From CAYMEK01 sp964389305 (GTDB lineage: Bacteria > Spirochaetota > Spirochaetia > SZUA-6 > DRHE01), in assembly GCA_964389305.1 (NCBI GenBank), contig CAYMEK010000053.1, positions 1 through 31,460 of the forward strand: a stretch of 31,460 nt of DNA, written 5' to 3'. Of this stretch, positions 23,929-29,399 are shown piece after piece. Each line of letters starts with the position of its first letter. Within the stretch, counting starts at the first letter, position 1. A model generated the notes under the pieces. That model was not told where the DNA came from, did not search any database, and saw only the letters and a list, made by a program, of their open reading frames with translations. The translations under genes and the position numbers were made by a program.

Positions 23929-24144
23929 ATGCCGCGCGTTCTAGAGGAGGAACTCGTCTGTCTCACTTGCGGCCGCCAGGAAGCGCTTCCCGAATGCCAT
24001 GGGAAAACCATGGAGTTCGACGGATCGGTGTTTTTCTGTCCGACCTGTGAGAAGGAAACCAAAGTTCCGAAGTGCTGCGACCGGCCCATGAAAGTCCGGA
24101 AGAAGGTGCGGGATATTCGCAAAGAGCTGTTCAGATTTCTATGA
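23929..24144 (+). CDS. Tandem desulforedoxin-like mini-protein (two CxxC...C[CH] metal sites)
   Basis: A 71-aa protein with an excellent AGGAGG ribosome binding site. It is an internal duplication: VCLTCGRQEALPECHGKTM (10-28) and FCPTCEKETKVPKCCDRPM (36-54) share the pattern CxTCx8C[HC]x3M. The cysteines are C11, C14, C23 and C37, C40, C49, C50, with H24 replacing one ligand. The CxxC plus CC-xxPM layout recalls desulforedoxin and the N-terminus of desulfoferrodoxin, so each half may bind one iron or zinc. The C-terminus is basic. Its stop overlaps the prs start codon (ATGA), implying translational coupling. A redox, regulatory or metal-carrying role is open. Confidence 0.7.
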   Translation: MPRVLEEELVCLTCGRQEALPECHGKTMEFDGSVFFCPTCEKETKVPKCCDRPMKVRKKVRDIRKELFRFL

Positions 24145-25424
24145 TATCAGCCATTCCCGAGCAGATCGGAATCCTGCCCTGTCCCGGCGCCGCCACGTTC
24201 GCCGCCAAGATGATCACCGATCTGGAGGAGGTATCCCAACGTAAATTCCGCCGCAAGGTGAGCTTCCTGGCTCGCAAGTACGGCATAAGCCGTGAGGATA
24301 TCATCCGTCGCATCAATCTGACCATGGATCTACGGCCAACGACGGTGGATCTGAGCCAGCCGGCAAACCAGTTCCGCTCGTCCGATTTCCGTATTCCCGC
24401 CCGCTTCACCCGTTTTGCCAACGGAGAATACAAAACCGAGATCCTCACCTCAATCAGGAATGTGGACGTATATATAGTCCAGGATGTGGAAAACCACTAC
24501 CCGATTCCGCTCAATCAAGGTGACCGGCAACACTACATGCTGTCGGTGAACGATCACTTCTTCTGTCTTCTGGTTACGATCGATGCGGCGCTGCAGGCGG
24601 GAGCGAAGAGGGTCACGGCAGTGCTGCCCACCTATCCGTACGCCCGGCAGCACAAGAAGCAGGGTCGGGAGGGGCTGACCGCAGCCAGGCTGGGCCAGTT
24701 CCTCGAATCCGCGGGCGTCGAGCGTATCATCACCCTCGACATCCACTCCAAAGAAATAGAGAACACCTTCAACCGCCTGCGGCTCGAAAACCTCCACGCC
24801 TCCTATCAGATTCTCAGGGCGCTGTCCACTCTGGTCGATCTGCGCGATCCCGATCTGGTGGTAATCTCCCCCGATACGGGCTCTATCGGGCGCAATAAAT
24901 TCTACGCCAACACCCTCAGAACGTCGTTAGGGATGCTGTACAAGGAGCGGGACTACTCCCGGATATCGATGGACGCCAAAAACAACAACATCACCAATGT
25001 CCGCCTGCTTGGCCTGGTGGAGGGAAAGACAGTGTTCATGGCGGACGACATGCTCGGCACGGGGGGTACCATGCTGCGAGCCATGAGCGCTCTCAAGGAG
25101 ATGGGGGCGAAGAGCATAATCTGCGCCGTCAGCCTGCCGCTGTTCAGCGACGGCGCTATCGAAGCCTACGATGAAGCCTATCAAAAAGGGCTGTTCTTCC
25201 GTTTTATCGGTACTAACGCCGTATACCACGAAAAAAAACTGCTCGATAGAGAGTGGTACCTGTCTACGGATCTCACCTACCTGTTCGCCAGGACCATCTA
25301 CAGGCTGCACGCAGGCCGCAGTGTTAGCTCGCTCCTGGATAACAAGAAGATCATCCAGACCATGCTGGAGCGCAACAAGGATCCGCTTCCCGAAGAGCCC
25401 AAGAGCGAAACTCCTATTTCCTGA
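24141..25424 (+). CDS. prs: Ribose-phosphate pyrophosphokinase (PRPP synthetase), long form
   Basis: Makes 5-phosphoribosyl-1-pyrophosphate from ribose-5-phosphate and ATP for nucleotide, His and Trp synthesis. Landmarks are RFANGEYKTEI (91-101, ATP site), TYPYARQHKKQGRE (164-177), ITLDIHSKEIENTF (197-210), ISPDTGSIGRNKFYA (242-256), and the PRPP loop ADDMLGTGGTM (301-311). At 427 aa it is about 100 residues longer than canonical Prs. The extra material is an N-terminal helical region (about 25-80, with FLARKYGISREDIIRRI) and a C-terminal tail. The ATG at 24141 overlaps the preceding stop in ATGA. The last 11 bp overlap the convergent aminotransferase gene. Confidence 0.93.
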   Translation: MISAIPEQIGILPCPGAATFAAKMITDLEEVSQRKFRRKVSFLARKYGISREDIIRRINLTMDLRPTTVDLSQPANQFRSSDFRIPARFTRFANGEYKTEILTSIRNVDVYIVQDVENHYPIPLNQGDRQHYMLSVNDHFFCLLVTIDAALQAGAKRVTAVLPTYPYARQHKKQGREGLTAARLGQFLESAGVERIITLDIHSKEIENTFNRLRLENLHASYQILRALSTLVDLRDPDLVVISPDTGSIGRNKFYANTLRTSLGMLYKERDYSRISMDAKNNNITNVRLLGLVEGKTVFMADDMLGTGGTMLRAMSALKEMGAKSIICAVSLPLFSDGAIEAYDEAYQKGLFFRFIGTNAVYHEKKLLDREWYLSTDLTYLFARTIYRLHAGRSVSSLLDNKKIIQTMLERNKDPLPEEPKSETPIS

Positions 25425-26496
25425 GCTCCAGGATCTCCTCGATGTGCCCGAGCAGCTCCTCCAGATCGGCCCTGGTGAGCTCGGCCATGTGAGCGATACG
25501 GAAGGTCTTCTCCTTCAGCGCTCCGTAGCCGTTGGAAATGGCGAATCCCCGCTCGGCCAGCCGTTTATTGAGATCTTGGATCGAGATCCCCCTGGTATTC
25601 TCTATGCAGGTCACGGTATTGGAGGCGAACTCCGGCCGGGGATACAGGGCGAAGTGGCGGACGGCCCAATCGCGGACGTATTCGGCCATCTCCAGGTGCC
25701 TGGCAAAGCGGGCGTCCAGACCCTCCCGGTTCAGGATCCGGTCTAGCTGGAAATCGAGGGCATACACGTGCGGGATGGAGGGGGTGGATGGATACTGGTA
25801 CCCTCGCTCCAGCACGTACTTGAGCAGGAGCAGCAGGTCGAAATAGTAGCCACGGTTCTGCACCTTTTCTGCCCGCTTTTTCGCTTTCTCCGAGATCGAG
25901 GCCAGGCTCAACCCGGGGGGCAGGCCCAACGCCTTCTGGCTGGAGGTGATGCAGATATCGATGCCCAGACGGTCCACCTCGATCTTTACTCCTGCCAGGG
26001 AAGAGACCGCATCCACGCACCACACCACGCCGGGATGGCGGGAGAACACCTCCGCCAGCTCCTCCAGATGGTTCATCACTCCCGTGGAGGTCTCGTTGTG
26101 GGTAACCGTTGCCACGTCATAGGAACCCGTGGACAGGTAGCGCTCCACTATTTCGGCAGCTAAGCCGTCTCCCCACTCGACCTCGTGCTTGTCCGCCGGC
26201 ACCCCGTTGCCCCGAGCGATCTCGAACCAGCGGTTGCCGAAGGCGCCCACCGAAAAGACAACGGCTCGTTTCACCGTTGTACAGCGTACGGCCATCTCCA
26301 TCAGGCCTGTCCCGGAAGAGGCGGAGAGGATGATGGGATTGGTCGTGTACATCAGGGACTGGAGCTTCCGGCTGACCCGCTCCTGCAGCTCGCTCCATTC
26401 GGCGCTTCGGTGTCCGATCATTGGAGTAGCCATCTTCCGTAGAACCGCCTCATCCACCTCGACAGGGCCGGGAATGAAAAGCTTCTTGTGGGTCAT
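25414..26496 (-). CDS. Class V aminotransferase (serine-pyruvate/alanine-glyoxylate type)
   Basis: A 360-aa PLP enzyme of fold type I. KLFIPGPVEVDEAVL and MIGHRSAEWSEL are the N-terminal signatures, and SASSGTGLMEMAV binds the phosphate. THNETSTGVMNHLEEL and CVDAVSSLAGV (D162, PLP pyridine contact) follow, then TSSQKALGLPPGL with the Schiff-base lysine K188. The family includes serine-pyruvate, alanine-glyoxylate and some phosphoserine aminotransferases; which of these cannot be read here. GAGGAG lies 10 nt before the ATG at 26496. A 7-bp inverted repeat (26551-26575) sits upstream. It is adjacent to the shikimate gene aroDE on the same strand, but 100 nt separate them. Confidence 0.9.
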   Translation of the reverse strand: MTHKKLFIPGPVEVDEAVLRKMATPMIGHRSAEWSELQERVSRKLQSLMYTTNPIILSASSGTGLMEMAVRCTTVKRAVVFSVGAFGNRWFEIARGNGVPADKHEVEWGDGLAAEIVERYLSTGSYDVATVTHNETSTGVMNHLEELAEVFSRHPGVVWCVDAVSSLAGVKIEVDRLGIDICITSSQKALGLPPGLSLASISEKAKKRAEKVQNRGYYFDLLLLLKYVLERGYQYPSTPSIPHVYALDFQLDRILNREGLDARFARHLEMAEYVRDWAVRHFALYPRPEFASNTVTCIENTRGISIQDLNKRLAERGFAISNGYGALKEKTFRIAHMAELTRADLEELLGHIEEILELRK

Positions 26497-26550
26497 GGAT
26501 ATGAATCTCCTCGTGCTGTTATCTGGTCTGCAGCTTCAGTTCTGCGATTC

Positions 26551-26575
26551 AGTATGGAAGGATTTCTACCATACT
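26551..26575. promoter_or_regulatory. Inverted repeat upstream of the aminotransferase gene
   Basis: Perfect 7-bp arms AGTATGG and CCATACT are separated by 11 nt. On the minus strand they coincide with the spacer and -10 of a weak candidate promoter (CTGAAA, 18 bp, CATACT), so an operator is possible. It also lies 22 nt after the aroDE stop and could be a 3' hairpin, though no T-run follows. Confidence 0.35.
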
Positions 26576-26596
26576 TTCAGAGTTTTGTGAATACGT

Positions 26597-28144
26597 TCAT
26601 TTTTTCACGATTTCCCAGGGATAATCCTGCCCCGTATAGTGCTTGAACTGGGCCGCTGCCTGGCAGAAAAGCATATCCAGCCCGGAGATGGTTCGGCAGC
26701 CCGCCGCCCGTGCTCTCTTCAGGAAGCTCGTGACCTGGGGCTGGTAGACGAGGTCGTACACCGCCTCCCTGCCCGTAAAGCTGTAACCCGGAGCAGGGTC
26801 GGCCTCGCTCGCCGGGTGCATGCCCACGCAGGTGGCCTGAACGATTAGATCGCAGTTGTCCCGGATACGCTCCGTGCCCGCGCGATCCAGGGCGGTCCAG
26901 GGGCAGCCGAACCGCTCGGCCAGCGACTCCGCCCGCTGGGGCGTGCGGTTGGCGATAAGGGGCCGAACACCCCGGCTGCGCAGAGCGTACACCACCGAGC
27001 GCGCTGCCCCTCCGGCGCCGATCACCGTGGCCCGGGTCGCCGCGTTCAGAAGCTCCGGCGCCTGCCGTTCCAGGGGGGAGAGAAAGCCCTCCACGTCCGT
27101 GTTGGTGCCGAACCACCCGACTTCACGCCGTTCTCCGCTTCCGGTCTGCCTGCGTACCACCGTATTGCAGGCCCCGATCTCCTCCACACGCTGGTCGCGA
27201 TCGGTCAGCAGGGGCATCACCGCCTCCTTGTGGGGTATAGTCACCGAGAAGCCGCGAAGCTCCAGAAGCTCGGCCAGGCGGAAGAAGGGACCTACCTCGT
27301 CCACGAGAAAGGGAACGTATACGCCGTTCAGTCCCAAAGCCGCGTAACCCCGGTTGTGAAACTCCGGAGACCGGGAGTGGGCGATGGGCTTGCCGATCAC
27401 GGCGCAGACGAAAGTATCCTGGTCCTGGGCACGAAAGCGGTACAGCTCGACCAGGGTGCGCGGATCCAGGTGTCCCGGAGCCGCGGATTGGGCGTTTTCG
27501 GCGGAGCAGTAGGTGAGCAGCGAACCGAGCCGGGTGGCCAGCAGACGGCTGAAAAGACCCCGCTCCCCCATGCCGATCAGGATTTTCTCCTCGCCCCGCA
27601 GCCGCTGGAAAGCCTCGGCCAGGGCCACCAGGTCGTGAGTGCTGCGCGCCGTGACCGCCAGCTTGGGGATCTCGCCCGCACTACGGGGAAGCCGCCGGCA
27701 GCGCTCGACTATACGGTCCGGCAGGCCGCTTATATCGTGAAACGAGCGGATCACCCGCCCCCCGGCCTCGATCGCCGCCCGGGCCAGCCGCAGATCCTCC
27801 AGGTCCTCCTCCAGCTCCACGTAGGCATAGCCCCCGGAAATGGCGCCGGCAAGCAGACTGCGACGCCGGCTCTCCTCACCCGTCCAGCGGCCGCCCTCCC
27901 GTTTCCGGCGTAAAGCCAGAATCACGGGCAGACCCGCCAGAGCCGGAAAACGGCTCAAGGCAGCCAGCTCACCGGCATCGAGAAAATCGGCCCGCAGCTC
28001 CGCCACATCGATCCAGGCTCGGCGGGAGTCGAGCACTTCCAGATCTTCGGCCAGGGTCGAGCCGGTCAGGGACAGACAGACGAGGCTCCCGGCCCGGCCG
28101 TCTGTTCGTACCTTGCGGCCCCGCGAACGGGCTGCGGGAGCCAC
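26597..28144 (-). CDS. aroDE: Bifunctional 3-dehydroquinate dehydratase / shikimate dehydrogenase (AroD-AroE fusion)
   Basis: A 515-aa fusion catalysing steps three and four of the shikimate pathway. The N-terminal type I dehydroquinase (about 20-235) has VAELRADFLD (E49), FHDISG (H136) and the Schiff-base lysine K161 in PKLAVTARSTHD. The C-terminal shikimate dehydrogenase (about 245-515) has VIGKPIAHSRSPEFHNRGY (SRSP 257-260), SVTIPHKEAV (K306), GACNTVV (N327), TNTDVEGF (D350), and the NADP loop VIGAGGAARS with ANRT. All catalytic residues look intact. I start at GTG 28144, which overlaps the previous stop (TAGTG) and has GGGGAG upstream. The frame stays open another 157 codons, but that stretch is the shadow of the BamE-like gene. 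The same fusion order is known from plants and Chlamydia. Confidence 0.92.
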   Translation of the reverse strand: MAPAARSRGRKVRTDGRAGSLVCLSLTGSTLAEDLEVLDSRRAWIDVAELRADFLDAGELAALSRFPALAGLPVILALRRKREGGRWTGEESRRRSLLAGAISGGYAYVELEEDLEDLRLARAAIEAGGRVIRSFHDISGLPDRIVERCRRLPRSAGEIPKLAVTARSTHDLVALAEAFQRLRGEEKILIGMGERGLFSRLLATRLGSLLTYCSAENAQSAAPGHLDPRTLVELYRFRAQDQDTFVCAVIGKPIAHSRSPEFHNRGYAALGLNGVYVPFLVDEVGPFFRLAELLELRGFSVTIPHKEAVMPLLTDRDQRVEEIGACNTVVRRQTGSGERREVGWFGTNTDVEGFLSPLERQAPELLNAATRATVIGAGGAARSVVYALRSRGVRPLIANRTPQRAESLAERFGCPWTALDRAGTERIRDNCDLIVQATCVGMHPASEADPAPGYSFTGREAVYDLVYQPQVTSFLKRARAAGCRTISGLDMLFCQAAAQFKHYTGQDYPWEIVKK

Positions 28145-28599
28145 TACAGGTCTCCCCGGAAACAGTACACGTCGGTCAACACACCGTCCTCGAAGTAGAA
28201 TCGCGCCCGTACGGGATAGCCTCTGTCCTCCAGATGGTAAAGCAGGGAATCTTCGAACTCCTTTTCCGGCGCTCCCATGATCTCCAGGATGCGCTCCCGA
28301 GAATCGCCCATGTGCAGGGAAAATAGCTGTTTCGCGTAGCGGCTGTCTGCCCGCACCTGCCAGACCCGGCTGCGGAACCAGAACAGGTAGATGTGCTCGG
28401 GATAGTAAAACACCACGTCGTCCTGCCAGCTCTCCGAGCCGCGCAGCGCATAGACCTGCGCCGGCGCCCCGAACGTTTGGTAGGCCTGATCCAGGTCCAT
28501 ACCGATTACGGCGGCGAGCTCCAGCACTTCCTCCGCCACCGCGAGCCGACCGGCTGCAATCGAGATAACCAGAGCACCCAGCAAAACCTTGATTCTCAT
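28144..28599 (-). CDS. Small exported protein with duplicated BamE/SmpA-like repeat
   Basis: A 151-aa exported protein I cannot name. The signal peptide MRIKVLLGALVISIAAGRLAVA is probably cleaved before EEV (22/23). The mature part looks like two copies of one unit: GMDLDQAYQTFGAP, then strands VVFYYPEHIYLFWF (34-83); and GDSRERILEIMGAP, then LLYHLEDRGYPVRARFYFEDGVL (98-147). The helix with G-x-P followed by a beta meander resembles the BamE/SmpA fold, but no outer-membrane partner is nearby. I take the ATG at 28599, since an upstream in-frame start (28644) would include the promoter. aroDE overlaps its stop by one base, an odd pairing of an envelope gene with shikimate synthesis. Confidence 0.7.
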   Translation of the reverse strand: MRIKVLLGALVISIAAGRLAVAEEVLELAAVIGMDLDQAYQTFGAPAQVYALRGSESWQDDVVFYYPEHIYLFWFRSRVWQVRADSRYAKQLFSLHMGDSRERILEIMGAPEKEFEDSLLYHLEDRGYPVRARFYFEDGVLTDVYCFRGDL

Positions 28600-28614
28600 A
28601 ACATAAACTTCGCA

Positions 28615-28644
28615 ATTATACGTGATCTCATTTTCCCTTTTCAA
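28615..28644 (-). promoter_or_regulatory. Promoter of the BamE-like/aroDE operon
   Basis: TTGAAA (28639-28644), 18 bp, TATAAT (28615-28620) on the minus strand, 15 nt before the ATG at 28599. Its -35 overlaps the -35 of the opposite promoter. Confidence 0.6.
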
Positions 28645-28666
28645 TCCCGGCTATTTTCGCTATAGT
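28638..28666 (+). promoter_or_regulatory. Promoter of the DUF554 gene
   Basis: TTTTCA (28638-28643), 17 bp, TATAGT (28661-28666) on the plus strand, 8 nt before the ATG at 28675. No Shine-Dalgarno lies between. Confidence 0.45.
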
Positions 28667-28674
28667 CCCATGCT

Positions 28675-29379
28675 ATGATTGCGACGTTCATCAACTGTGC
28701 AACCGTGGTCGTCGGTTCGCTTCTCGGCCTCCTGCTGCATACCCGGATCAGTGATTCCTTCAAACGGATCGTCTATGTCGGGGCGGGAATGATCTCCCTG
28801 ATTCTCGGCATCAAGATGGGCCTAGTGACGAGCCGGATCGTCTTTATGGCCCTGGCTCTAATCCTGGGAGGAATACTCGGCGAGTGGTGGAACATAGAAG
28901 GTGGTATCTTGCGTTTCGGCGAGTTCCTGAAAAAACGCTTCCCCCAAAAAGAGTCGGGCAAGGATTTTGCGGGCGGCTTTCTCACCGCCTCGGTGATCTT
29001 CTGCGTCGGGGCCATGACCCTGGTCGGCGCTTTCAAGGCCGGCGCAGAGGGCGACTACGACCTGCTCCTGACTAAATCGGTGATGGACGGCTTCATGGCT
29101 ATAATGCTCACCGCCGCCATGGGGATCGGCGTCGCCTTCAGCGCTTTGACCATCCTGGTCTATCAGGGAGGGATCACCCTGCTGGCCGGAACCCTGCAGC
29201 CCCTGGTGAACGAGCTGCTGCTGAACGAGCTGACCGCCGTAGGTGGAGTTCTGGTGATCATGATCGGTTTGAACCTGCTCGACCTGACCAGGCTGAAGAC
29301 GGCCAACTACATCCCCGGACTTCTGGTGATGGTCGGCCTGATCGCTCTGGAGCCCCTCCTGCCCTTTACCATGGGATAA
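28675..29379 (+). CDS. DUF554 family membrane protein
   Basis: A 234-aa polytopic membrane protein of the DUF554 family (YdfK/YqgA type). Signatures are FINCATVVVGSLLGLLL at the N-terminus, LGIKMGL, ALILGGILGEWWNIEGGI, FLTASVIFCVGAMTLVGAFKAGAEGDYDLLLTKSVMDGFMAIML, and the C-terminal IPGLLVMVGLIALEPLL. About seven hydrophobic helices are visible. The family's function is not established; transport has been suggested. There is no Shine-Dalgarno, and the promoter's -10 ends 8 nt before the ATG. It is convergent with the phosphorylase gene across 20 nt. Confidence 0.9.
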   Translation: MIATFINCATVVVGSLLGLLLHTRISDSFKRIVYVGAGMISLILGIKMGLVTSRIVFMALALILGGILGEWWNIEGGILRFGEFLKKRFPQKESGKDFAGGFLTASVIFCVGAMTLVGAFKAGAEGDYDLLLTKSVMDGFMAIMLTAAMGIGVAFSALTILVYQGGITLLAGTLQPLVNELLLNELTAVGGVLVIMIGLNLLDLTRLKTANYIPGLLVMVGLIALEPLLPFTMG

Positions 29380-29399
29380 CTTCCCGTGCGGCAGCCGCT

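Noticed and set aside
28145..28615. N-terminal extension of aroDE upstream of the GTG at 28144
   Set aside because: Its Arg/Gly-rich sequence is the alternate frame of the BamE-like gene, and a good Shine-Dalgarno supports the GTG.
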